The notes: generated by a model not told the origin, from the letters alone. 7,763 bases of DNA from Syntrophaceae bacterium (GCA_017885225.1 JAFNGM010000237.1:1-7763), one strand, 5' to 3'; shown: positions 1-6,343, counted from the stretch's first letter. Program-made: numbers and translations.

Positions 1-576
1 GTTCCCGACTTTGGGAAGACCGAACGTAACCGTATTATCGGCTTTTACTGCCACTCCCATAATCTCTCCCGTGTCGCCATGGACGCCGGAGGGTATATCA
101 AGACTGAGGACTATTTTGCCGCTCTCATTGATTAACTGAATCACCTCTTTGTAGAGACCTGTTGCCTCCCGGTCAAACCCGGTGCCGAAAAGCGCATCCA
201 CAATTGCGTGACAATGGAAAACGTCTTTTCTCGCTTCCTCAATGGATTTAATAATGCTGACGTCAACGGGGAGTTTCAAGGTTACATTCCAATTGGTTCT
301 TGCCGCTCCTTTAAATTTATCCGGATCTCCGACGATGAATACCTTTACGAATCCACCGTTGCTGTGAATTTTTCGCGCGACGACAAGTCCGTCACCGCCG
401 TTGTTGCCGACACCGCAGAACACAACAAATTTTTTATCCTGAATGCCAATCTCCTGTTCCAAGACAAATGCCGATGCCAGTCCTGCGTTTTCCATGAGAA
501 TCTCTTCCGGTATATCAAGTTTTTCTACGGCAAACCGGTCCATGTACCTCATATTACCAACTCTACTGACTTTCAT
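1..576 (-). CDS. nnr: NAD(P)H-hydrate epimerase, N-terminal part (YjeF_N domain), cut by window edge
   Basis: The reverse complement reads open from an ATG at 576-574 through the window edge for 192 codons with no stop. Visible motifs are MENAG (residues 28-32), the phosphate-binding GNNGGDG (57-63), DALFGTG (127-133), DIPSGVHGDTG (160-170) and KADNTVTFG (178-186). Together they are diagnostic of the YjeF_N family. Family members epimerise R- and S-NAD(P)H hydrate so that a partner dehydratase can restore NAD(P)H. In many bacteria a C-terminal ADP/ATP-dependent dehydratase domain is fused, giving about 500 residues; whether that applies here lies beyond position 1. The start is supported by an AAGAGGAG ribosome site (583-590), six bases upstream of the ATG. 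The gene is transcribed divergently from the DUF362 gene. No convincing sigma70 promoter was found upstream of it. Confidence 0.93.
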   Translation of the reverse strand, partial: MKVSRVGNMRYMDRFAVEKLDIPEEILMENAGLASAFVLEQEIGIQDKKFVVFCGVGNNGGDGLVVARKIHSNGGFVKVFIVGDPDKFKGAARTNWNVTLKLPVDVSIIKSIEEARKDVFHCHAIVDALFGTGFDREATGLYKEVIQLINESGKIVLSLDIPSGVHGDTGEIMGVAVKADNTVTFGLPKVGN

Positions 577-868
577 TTTGTACTCCTCTTAAATCAATGT
601 CACTGACTTACCTACTCTCACCACGCTTCTCTCCTGATTATTTCCATTCCCTGATGGGAGAGGTTTGAGGGGAGGGCAATGCTTAACTGAAGTCAACGAC
701 ATAACCTCTTTAGTAGCCACGCCCTTCCTGGCAGGTATAATGTATTTATCGCCGATTATCAAGGATGATCTTATGGAAATTGAAAACCGTGTTGAATCGA
801 ATACAAAGCGCCCAGTGCCATCGTGCCGCGTTGATGTGTGGCCTCACGCTTCCAAAACCAAAACGTTC

Positions 869-897
869 TTGACATGATTTTCCTTTCGCATCATAAT
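869..897 (+). promoter_or_regulatory. candidate sigma70 promoter for the DUF362 gene
   Basis: A perfect TTGACA (869-874) is followed, after exactly 17 bases, by CATAAT (892-897), which matches the -10 consensus at five of six positions. Transcription would begin near 904, leaving a leader of about 83 bases before the ATG at 987. The motif match and optimal spacing are seen directly. That it works in this organism is inferred. Confidence 0.65.
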
Positions 898-909
898 CCA
901 TACCACTCT

Positions 910-952
910 GTTCCTTCTTGACTGTGTGACGTCACAGACAAGGACCAGGAAC
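910..952 (+). promoter_or_regulatory. dyad in the DUF362 leader: hairpin or operator
   Basis: CTTGACTGTG (917-926) and CACAGACAAG (933-942) are inverted copies with a single A/A mismatch around a 6-base loop. An outer arm, GTTCCT (910-915) with AGGAAC (947-952), extends the structure across a small internal loop. The core also contains a perfect 12-base palindrome, TGTGACGTCACA (925-936), centred one base to the right of the hairpin. It begins only a few bases after the predicted transcription start, so it could act as a repressor operator, an mRNA hairpin, or both. It is not followed by a T tract, so it is not a typical terminator. Confidence 0.5.
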
Positions 953-955
953 ACT

Positions 956-982
956 ATGAATGATAAAATGTGCATGAGGTGA
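956..982 (+). CDS. possible 8-codon upstream ORF (leader peptide)
   Basis: This frame, MNDKMCMR, runs from ATG at 956 to TGA at 980-982. Its stop lies inside the ribosome site of the DUF362 gene and four bases before that gene's ATG. AGGA (947-950) lies five bases before the ATG and is also part of the outer arm of the leader hairpin. The arrangement would suit translational coupling or attenuation. A frame this short arises easily by chance, so the call is tentative. Confidence 0.2.
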   Translation: MNDKMCMR

Positions 983-986
983 TGCC

Positions 987-2057
987 ATGACGAAAGTGAT
1001 GATCCATCCCGCGACCTACGAGAATACCCGGGAGGCGGTAGACCGGGCTTTTGAGATATTCCCTCTGCAATTGCAAGGCAAGAAAGTTCTGATAAAACCC
1101 AATGTTCTACGGTCCTCGCGGGCGGAAGAAGGCATCGTGACCAATCCTGCCGTGCTCCGAGCCGTGGTGGAAAAAGTAGAGACGTTGAAACCGGCCTCGA
1201 TTATTGTGGGCGACAATCCGGGCCTTTTCAACTATGGGGCGAACGAGGAAAGCTTCCGGAGTGCCGGGTTGATGGAGGCGGCCAAGGGCTATTATCAGAA
1301 CATCGGGAACGATTCCCGGAAGGTTGACTTCAATCCCGCATTTCTCCCTACAGTCAGCGTTTCCAGGGCCGTCCTCGATGCGGACATCGTCATCAGCCTG
1401 CCGAAATTCAAAACCCATGGCCTCACCGTCATGACCGGAGCGATAAAAAACAGTTACGGCATTCTGCCTGGCGCACAGAAAGCCTGGCTGCATAAGGAAT
1501 CCGGCGGTCCGGTGCGTTTCCAGGAGATACTGGTTGATGTGTTCCGTCTCCGGGTACCCGACCTGTTCATTATGGACGCCGTGGTTGGTATGGAGGGGAA
1601 TGGACCTGCGTCTCCTGACCTCAGGGACATCGGCCTCATTCTTGCCTCAGATAACGCCGTCGCAATGGATGCCATCGTGGCAACAATGATGGGGTGCGAG
1701 CCGGGAAGTCTGCGGATCCTTCAGAAGGCAAGGGAAGTGGGTCTGGGGGACTATGACCTCAGTACGATTGAAGTCATCGGGGAATTGAAACCTCTGCCTG
1801 ATTTCAAACTACCTCCCTTCAGCGGCCAGGCTATTCTCAGCAACGAAACCATTCAAGCGCTGATTAAAAATCGTATGCTTATGCGTCCACACGCTGATCC
1901 TGAATTGTGCACGGCTTGCGGCACCTGCATTGATCAGTGTCCCGTATCAGCGCTGTCCATGAATGAAGAGAACCTCCCTCTGGTGAATGTCGACTTGTGT
2001 ATCGCCTGTTTTTGCTGCCAGGAAATCTGTCCTGAGAAGGCCATTACATTGAGGTGA
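987..2057 (+). CDS. DUF362 domain protein with C-terminal double 4Fe-4S ferredoxin domain
   Basis: This is a 356-residue protein. Residues 1-270 form a DUF362 domain, with KVLIKPNVL (33-41), VGDNPG (74-79), the hallmark DADIVISLPKFKTH (131-144), GAIKNSYG (151-158), DAVVGMEGNGP (197-207) and SDNAVAMDA (221-229). Residues 305-353 carry two complete CxxCxxCxxxCP motifs (C308/C311/C314/C318 and C338/C341/C344/C348), enough for two [4Fe-4S] clusters, plus an extra cysteine at 343. No signal peptide or membrane segment is visible, so it is probably cytoplasmic. DUF362 proteins are common in anaerobes; their biochemical role is poorly defined and I do not assign a reaction. The start is fixed by GAGGTGAT (976-983) just before the ATG. 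The gene has its own strong promoter candidate. It is followed by 152 bases before the next gene, so co-transcription is uncertain. It contains no frameshift or truncation. Confidence 0.92.
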   Translation: MTKVMIHPATYENTREAVDRAFEIFPLQLQGKKVLIKPNVLRSSRAEEGIVTNPAVLRAVVEKVETLKPASIIVGDNPGLFNYGANEESFRSAGLMEAAKGYYQNIGNDSRKVDFNPAFLPTVSVSRAVLDADIVISLPKFKTHGLTVMTGAIKNSYGILPGAQKAWLHKESGGPVRFQEILVDVFRLRVPDLFIMDAVVGMEGNGPASPDLRDIGLILASDNAVAMDAIVATMMGCEPGSLRILQKAREVGLGDYDLSTIEVIGELKPLPDFKLPPFSGQAILSNETIQALIKNRMLMRPHADPELCTACGTCIDQCPVSALSMNEENLPLVNVDLCIACFCCQEICPEKAITLR

Positions 2058-2209
2058 AGCTCCTCGCACAGGGCGATTCATTCTGACCGTTTTCGTAAAT
2101 TGTCAAGATTCATCGCCGTCTTTTTGCTCCTCGGCATGAACGTGAGATAAAGATGAATGTAAGCATTAAACGTCATACAAAGACTATCATATAACATGGA
2201 GGTTATTGC

Positions 2210-3172
2210 ATGATAAAGGAAATTACTGCGAAGAAGCTCAACACCGAACGTTTCATCAATGAAAAAGTGAAGGAAATCAGGGACGCTGTAGGGGACGGAA
2301 CAGCGATCAACGCCCTCTCCGGAGGGGTCGATTCATCTACGGTTACAATGCTTGGGGATCGGGCTCTCGGGAATCGCCTCAAGACCGTCTTTGTCGAGAA
2401 TGGCCTCATGCGCGAGGGAGAGCCCGAACGGGTTGCGGCTCTTTTTCGCAAGTTCGGCGTCACCGTTGAAATCGTCGATGCACGCAAAGATTTTTTTAAT
2501 GCCCTCAAGGGAATCAAAGACCCGGAGGAGAAGCGCGAGGCCATTACCCAGACTTTTTACCGAAAAGTATTTGGCCGCATCGTCAAGAAAAGCAAGGCAA
2601 AGCATCTTCTCCAGGGAACTATCCTGACCGATGTCGATGAAACCATCGCAGGAATCAAGCGGCAGCACAATGTCTTCGAACAGCTTGGTATTGACCCGCA
2701 GGAGGCGTTTGGATACCGCATTATTGAGCCTCTCGTTCAGCTCCGAAAGGACGGCGTGAGAAAAGTGGGAGAAGCCCTCGGCCTTCCGGCAGAGCTCTTC
2801 GAGCGCATCCCATTTCCGGGGCCTGCGCTCTCGGCGCGGGTAATCGGCGAGGTAACGCCAGAGCGTATCGACACCGTGCGCAAGGCAACTGTCGTTGTCG
2901 AACGCCTGCTCAAAGGTACCGGCGCATTCCAGTACATGGCGATCCTGCATGAAGACCGCGTGACGGGCATGCGCGACGGCAAGCGCGATTTCGGTCAGCA
3001 GATCGAGGTGCGCTGCTGGGAGAGCGTTGACGCCCGTATTGCGACACCGACGCGGCTTTCATTTGAAACCCTTGAGAAGCTCGCACGGAATATCATTCGT
3101 GAGGTGCCCGGCATCGTCAGCGTCACATACAACATCGCGTCGAAGCCGCCCTCAACGATTGAGGCGGTCTAA
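2210..3172 (+). CDS. guaAB: GMP synthase subunit B-like protein (stand-alone ATP-pyrophosphatase and dimerisation domains)
   Basis: This 320-residue protein matches the C-terminal two thirds of GMP synthase and lacks the glutamine amidotransferase domain, like the separate subunit known from archaea. The PP-loop SGGVDSS (37-43) would bind and adenylate with ATP. Other family blocks are FVENGLMREGE (61-71), LQGTI (134-138), HNV (153-155), PFPGP (201-205), GEVTPE (213-218) and the C-terminal KPPSTIE (312-318). The canonical enzyme aminates XMP to GMP using ammonia from the amidotransferase. Several substrate-loop motifs differ from consensus: LTDVDET (139-145) for the usual YPDVIES, RQHNV for SHHNV, PALSAR (205-210) for the usual PGL-x-x-R, and a terminal EAV for EWE. 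It could therefore be a true GMP synthetase subunit or a paralogue with another substrate. No amidotransferase gene is adjacent. The ribosome site GGAGG (2198-2202) supports the start. A weak promoter candidate (TTGCTC 2124-2129, GATAAA 2146-2151, 16-base spacer) lies in the preceding gap. Confidence 0.85.
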   Translation: MIKEITAKKLNTERFINEKVKEIRDAVGDGTAINALSGGVDSSTVTMLGDRALGNRLKTVFVENGLMREGEPERVAALFRKFGVTVEIVDARKDFFNALKGIKDPEEKREAITQTFYRKVFGRIVKKSKAKHLLQGTILTDVDETIAGIKRQHNVFEQLGIDPQEAFGYRIIEPLVQLRKDGVRKVGEALGLPAELFERIPFPGPALSARVIGEVTPERIDTVRKATVVVERLLKGTGAFQYMAILHEDRVTGMRDGKRDFGQQIEVRCWESVDARIATPTRLSFETLEKLARNIIREVPGIVSVTYNIASKPPSTIEAV

Positions 3173-3191
3173 CGGCGGTTAAGTATTCAGG

Positions 3192-3216
3192 TTAGGAAAT
3201 GATGATAGATTCCTAA
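3192..3216 (+). repeat. small dyad downstream of the GMP-synthetase-like gene
   Basis: TTAGGAA (3192-3198) and TTCCTAA (3210-3216) are perfect 7-base inverted arms around an 11-base AT-rich loop, starting 20 bases after the stop codon. No T tract follows, so as a terminator it would be weak. It may simply be a chance dyad or a 3' stabilising hairpin. Confidence 0.3.
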
Positions 3217-3239
3217 TAAGTCTCATTGCATCCCTCTTA

Positions 3240-3318
3240 GTCATTCCGGACTTGATCCGGAATCCAGTTCTTTTCGATAATTACATTTACTCTGGATTCC
3301 GGCTTTTGCCGGAATGAC
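3240..3318. repeat. compound inverted repeat, probable dispersed palindromic element
   Basis: The left arm (3240-3267) and right arm (3292-3318) are inverted copies sharing GTCATTCCGG at the outer end and CCGGAATCCAG at the inner end; they differ only in the short stretch between. Each arm is itself a hairpin: ATTCCGG (3243-3249) with CCGGAAT (3257-3263) around ACTTGAT, and ATTCCGG (3296-3302) with CCGGAAT (3309-3315) around CTTTTG. The result is a nested palindrome with a 24-base AT-rich centre. From memory, very similar ATTCCGG-type palindromes are scattered between genes in many bacterial genomes, but copy number cannot be seen here. It lies between genes transcribed in the same direction and could also stop or stabilise the upstream transcript. 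Confidence 0.8.
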
Positions 3319-3510
3319 AAATGGGTGCATTTTCGGTCTTTTTGCGAGTTTGCTTCGCTTACTTCAGCTCACCCGATGGCTTGTATTATATCCAACCCGA
3401 ATTCTGTCTCTTTTTTTATGACCTGATAAAACCTCAGGGGAATCTTTCTGACTTTCGCCCATTCCACCACCCCATAGGTCGGGCGTCTTGGCCGACACCA
3501 TTGTTTTCGG

Positions 3511-3540
3511 TTGACGTGTATACAGCATTTATCTTATGTT
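3511..3540 (+). promoter_or_regulatory. candidate sigma70 promoter for the flavoredoxin-like gene
   Basis: TTGACG (3511-3516) is followed by TTATGT (3534-3539, 17-base spacer) or TATGTT (3535-3540, 18-base spacer). A perfect 8-base palindrome, TGTATACA (3517-3524), sits in the spacer and could be an operator. Transcription from here would give a leader of about 140 bases containing the GC-rich dyad at 3617-3635. The -35 match is good and the -10 match is modest. Confidence 0.4.
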
Positions 3541-3616
3541 AGCACACGATAGCATGGAAATCTGCAAGGACCTTTGTTCATGCCTGCCGGGCAAATGTGA
3601 TGGGAAGAAAGTGCAG

Positions 3617-3635
3617 CGGCCACTCACGCTGGCCG
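3617..3635 (+). repeat. GC-rich dyad in the leader of the flavoredoxin-like gene
   Basis: CGGCCA (3617-3622) and TGGCCG (3630-3635) are perfect inverted arms around the 7-base loop CTCACGC, ending 53 bases before the ATG. There is no T tract, so it is not a standard terminator. It may be an mRNA hairpin or a protein-binding site. Confidence 0.35.
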
Positions 3636-3688
3636 GAATGGTGTGAACCTGTTTAAGAAATAATTGAAAAACGAGGAGGGACAGAGTG

Positions 3689-4255
3689 ATGGGTAAAATT
3701 ACAATAGACAGGAATGCTTTCGTGTATCCCATGCCGATGGTCCTGGTCGGCGCCGTTGTGAACGAAAAGGCAAATTTCATGGCTGTCGGCTGGGTGTCTA
3801 GGGTGAACTTCAATCCTCCCATGATTGCCGTCGCGTTGGGGAAAATGCATTATACGAACAAGGGTATCCATAAAAATAAAGCCTTCAGCGTGAACATTCC
3901 TGGAATGGACCTCATGGAAAAAGTGGATTATTGCGGACTTGTTTCCGGTGAGAAGAGCGACAAGTCTGAGGTGTTCGATGTGTTTTACGGTGATCTCACC
4001 AATGCCCCGATGATACGAGAATGTCCACTGTGCATGGAGTGCAGATTGGTGAACGCTGTTGACTTGCCGTCAAATACCCTTTTCATCGCGGAAATCATCA
4101 ATACATACTCGGAAGAGCGCTATTTAACCGACGGGAAACCGGACATTGAAAAGATACATCCCTTTACCCTAACCATGCCTGATAACAACTATTGGAAAGT
4201 TGGTGAAAGGGCGGGAAAGGCGTGGAGCATAGGGAGGAATTTCCGGAGATTCTAA
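3689..4255 (+). CDS. flavoredoxin-like flavin reductase-family protein (FMN-binding split barrel)
   Basis: The 188-residue protein spans a whole flavin reductase-like/flavoredoxin domain, close to the usual length of about 190. Recognisable blocks are the N-terminal barrel PMPMVLVGAVVNEKANFMAVGWVSRVNFNPP broken across residues 14-44, AFSVNIPG (65-72), CGLVSGEKSDKSEVF (82-96) and the C-terminal YWKVGERAGKAWSIGR (168-183). Relatives bind FMN and pass electrons between ferredoxins, flavins and other acceptors; Desulfovibrio flavoredoxin is the named example. The partner here is unknown. Cysteines at 112, 115 and 118 form an unusual CPLCMEC. The AGGAGG site (3674-3679) allows either GTG at 3686 or ATG at 3689; I chose the ATG, and the choice changes only one residue. 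No signal peptide or membrane segment is visible, so it is probably cytoplasmic. The next gene begins 81 bases downstream, probably under its own promoter. Confidence 0.9.
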   Translation: MGKITIDRNAFVYPMPMVLVGAVVNEKANFMAVGWVSRVNFNPPMIAVALGKMHYTNKGIHKNKAFSVNIPGMDLMEKVDYCGLVSGEKSDKSEVFDVFYGDLTNAPMIRECPLCMECRLVNAVDLPSNTLFIAEIINTYSEERYLTDGKPDIEKIHPFTLTMPDNNYWKVGERAGKAWSIGRNFRRF

Positions 4256-4262
4256 AGATCGA

Positions 4263-4292
4263 TTGATAAACATATTTCCATCGTGATATAGT
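4263..4292 (+). promoter_or_regulatory. candidate sigma70 promoter for the two-component operon
   Basis: TTGATA (4263-4268) and TATAGT (4287-4292) each match consensus at five of six positions, with an 18-base spacer. Transcription would begin near 4299, about 38 bases before the kinase ATG. A second, perfect TATAAT (4320-4325) lies only 11 bases before the ATG but has no correctly spaced -35 element. The whole 81-base gap is AT-rich, so chance matches are likely. Confidence 0.4.
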
Positions 4293-4336
4293 CCGAAGAA
4301 ATTTGATATTTTACAGATATATAATAAAAAAACACC

Positions 4337-6343
4337 ATGAAAATCGTCGATAGATTAGTGAGTCAACTTTTCAGGTTAAACCTGCAGAACCGCTTGGTAG
4401 TGGGCTTCCTGATAGCCACGTTTATCACCGGTTTCGTCGCTACTGTGGTAAGCATATGGACGATCAACAAAAGTACCATAGACGAGGTACAGAACAGGGT
4501 CAGGCAGGACATCAATACGGCAAAATTGATTTATAATCAAACCCTGGAAAAGATAACATCGCAGATCATATTTACTGCGGAGGGCCTGGATCTGCATGTG
4601 ACCATAGCCAGCCGCGACTACGTCAAAATGGAGAACCTGCGAAGTTTAATCCGTTATGAACAGGAAGCTAAGCCGCAAAATGATACTATCTCCCTTGATA
4701 TGATCACGGTGGTGGACGCCCTTGGAAATGTCCTGTACAGGGCAGCCAATCCGGACATCAAGGGTGACAGTATGCTTTGGTTGCCGATCGTGAAAAACTG
4801 TCTGGAAAAAAAATCGCTGCAGCTATCAACAGAACTCATGTCCATTAAAAATATTCTCAGGGAAAATCCAAATCTTGCGGAGCGGGTCAAGATGGAAATC
4901 ATCAAAATACCTCTCTCTTATGAACCGGGAGAAAAACAGCTCTCCGACGGTATGGTCATGATGGCAGCATATCCGCTCTACGATAAGAAAAAGAATTTGC
5001 TGGGGGCTATGGTTGGGGGAGTTCTTTTGAACAAAGACAATACCATCGTGGACAGAGTAAAAGAAACCATATATCAGGGGGAAAAATACAAAGGCCGCGA
5101 TATGGGTGTGGCAACCATATTTCAAGGTGGTGTAAGAATATCCACCAACGTTATGACAAAAGAGAACAAGAGGGCTATTGGTACAACCTTATCGAAGGAG
5201 GTCTATAACAGAGTTATCCTAGAGGGCAAAGACTGGGTCGGTAGGGCTTTTGTGGTCGATGACTGGTATATAACCACCTACACCCCTATCTACGATATGA
5301 ACAAAAATCTTATCGGCATCCTCTATGTAGGACTGCTGGAGGCAAAGTACAGGGACATAAAGTGGCATGCTATCTGGACAAATTTGGGAATAACAGGTCT
5401 GGGCATGGTTATCGCTTTTATCATTTCCTTCTACCTTGGCAATACTATCATAAAAAGAATACGAATGCTAAAGGAGGCCGCGGAAGCGATCGCTGCGGGC
5501 AATTTAGACTACAAACTGTCCCCCGATAAAATCTCCGGGTTTGACATGCTTGACGAGGCTTTCAATTATATGTCTAAATCCTTGAAGGACCACGATGCAA
5601 AATTGCACAAGGCTCATCAGCAACTGGCAAGGACGGAAAGATTGACTGCCCTCGGCGAAATGGCGGCTGGGGTAGCCCATGAGATAAACAACCCCTTGGG
5701 AGGGATACTCCTTTACAGCAACCTTGTCCTCGAGGATGTTCCTGAAAATTCTCCCGCACGGGAAAACATGCAGAAGATCATCTATCAAACGAACAGGTGT
5801 AAAGGAATTGTTCAAAATTTGCTGGACTTTGCCAGGACGCCGACGGGCGATATGCTTCCTCTTAAGATTAACAATGTCATCAATACCTCTCTCAACCTGG
5901 TAAAAGACCAGTCCATGTTCCACGGTATAGAAGTAAAGGCCGACTTTGCTAAGGATCTTCCGGAGGTGATCGGCGACAGGGCGCGGCTGGAAGAGGTTTT
6001 TTTAAATCTGTTCATTAATGCCACCGATGCTATGAAAGGTAAGGGGACGCTTACGATAACTACCAGGCTGAGTGGAAACAATTCGGTAAAAATCACTGTT
6101 TCAGATACGGGGGAAGGCATCGCCAAGGAACATCTCCCTCATATATTTGAGCCTTTCTTTACAACAAAAGAACCTGGCAAGGGAACAGGATTGGGACTTT
6201 CCATCGTATATGGTATTATCAGAAAGCATAACGGCTTTATCGATGCGGAAAGCGAACCGGAGAAGGGAACAACCTTCATTGTCTCACTGCCCTTATATAT
6301 GGGTAAATTCGACGGTATGGATGAGGATGTTTTTTACAGTTGA
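4337..6343 (+). CDS. membrane sensor histidine kinase, Cache-HAMP-HisKA-HATPase (NtrB-like kinase core)
   Basis: The 668-residue protein has a first membrane segment at about 19-43 and an extracytoplasmic region at about 44-345. This resembles a Cache sensor, typified by DDWYITTYTPIYDMNKNLIGILYVGL (split over 308-333). A second membrane segment (about 346-368) and a HAMP linker (about 369-422) follow. The HisKA domain has its H-box at ALGEMAAGVAHEINNPL (438-454), with H448 as predicted phosphoacceptor. The HATPase domain carries the N box around N557/N561, the G1 box DTGEGI (590-595), the F box FEPFF (604-608) and the G2 box GKGTGLGLSI (614-623). All catalytic boxes are intact. It should sense a small extracellular or periplasmic ligand and phosphorylate the regulator encoded 30 bases downstream; the ligand cannot be read from sequence. 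The ATG at 4337 has no Shine-Dalgarno sequence, only an A-rich stretch. Upstream in-frame alternatives are absent, and the membrane segment argues against a much later start. Confidence 0.93.
   Translation: MKIVDRLVSQLFRLNLQNRLVVGFLIATFITGFVATVVSIWTINKSTIDEVQNRVRQDINTAKLIYNQTLEKITSQIIFTAEGLDLHVTIASRDYVKMENLRSLIRYEQEAKPQNDTISLDMITVVDALGNVLYRAANPDIKGDSMLWLPIVKNCLEKKSLQLSTELMSIKNILRENPNLAERVKMEIIKIPLSYEPGEKQLSDGMVMMAAYPLYDKKKNLLGAMVGGVLLNKDNTIVDRVKETIYQGEKYKGRDMGVATIFQGGVRISTNVMTKENKRAIGTTLSKEVYNRVILEGKDWVGRAFVVDDWYITTYTPIYDMNKNLIGILYVGLLEAKYRDIKWHAIWTNLGITGLGMVIAFIISFYLGNTIIKRIRMLKEAAEAIAAGNLDYKLSPDKISGFDMLDEAFNYMSKSLKDHDAKLHKAHQQLARTERLTALGEMAAGVAHEINNPLGGILLYSNLVLEDVPENSPARENMQKIIYQTNRCKGIVQNLLDFARTPTGDMLPLKINNVINTSLNLVKDQSMFHGIEVKADFAKDLPEVIGDRARLEEVFLNLFINATDAMKGKGTLTITTRLSGNNSVKITVSDTGEGIAKEHLPHIFEPFFTTKEPGKGTGLGLSIVYGIIRKHNGFIDAESEPEKGTTFIVSLPLYMGKFDGMDEDVFYS

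Larger units (their letters stand above)
577..986. other. divergent intergenic region, 410 bases, with regulatory signals at its right end
   Basis: This spacer lies between the divergent nnr and DUF362 genes. The nnr ribosome site is at its left edge. A sigma70-like promoter, a leader dyad and a possible short leader ORF sit in the last 120 bases and face right. The middle (about 600-860) has no recognisable gene. A 70-codon plus-strand frame from a TTG at 665 and a 34-codon minus-strand frame across about 770-875 were both read; neither has a good ribosome site or a familiar sequence. A perfect TATAAT occurs at 736-741 but has no partner -35 element. Confidence 0.6.
3173..3688. other. 516-base intergenic region with palindromic repeat, no convincing gene
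   Basis: Only regulatory or repeat structure is supported here. In order it holds a small dyad just after the GMP-synthetase-like gene, a compound palindrome (3240-3318), an AT/CT-rich stretch, a candidate promoter near 3511-3540, a GC-rich dyad (3617-3635) and the ribosome site of the next gene. A 73-codon plus-strand frame (3321-3542) and a 45-codon minus-strand frame within about 3366-3505 were read and resemble nothing I know. Neither has a convincing ribosome site. Confidence 0.6.

Noticed and set aside
208..606. 132-codon plus-strand open frame
   Set aside because: It lies antisense to the clear nnr gene, whose family motifs are on the minus strand. It has no recognisable domain and is a shadow frame.
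665..877. 70-codon plus-strand frame starting with TTG
   Set aside because: No adequate ribosome site, no familiar motif, and it overlaps the -35 region of the DUF362 promoter candidate. Low complexity of evidence for a real gene.
925..936. CRP/FNR-type operator in TGTGACGTCACA
   Set aside because: The half sites TGTGA and TCACA are separated by 2 bases, not the 6 expected for a CRP site, so no specific regulator is named.
2072..2125. Possible terminator after the DUF362 gene: GGCGAT and ATCGCC followed by TTTTT
   Set aside because: The stem is only six pairs with a 34-base loop, too loose to call a Rho-independent terminator.
2333..2950. 205-codon minus-strand open frame
   Set aside because: Complementary to the GMP-synthetase-like gene, which carries all the recognisable motifs. 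Long antisense frames like this are common opposite codon-biased genes.
3489..3507. Sigma54-like sequence TTGGCCGACACCATTGTT
   Set aside because: The -24 and -12 elements are one base too far apart and the -12 GC is missing.
3321..3542. 73-codon plus-strand frame between the palindrome and the flavoredoxin gene
   Set aside because: No ribosome site or recognisable sequence, and it overlaps the promoter candidate.
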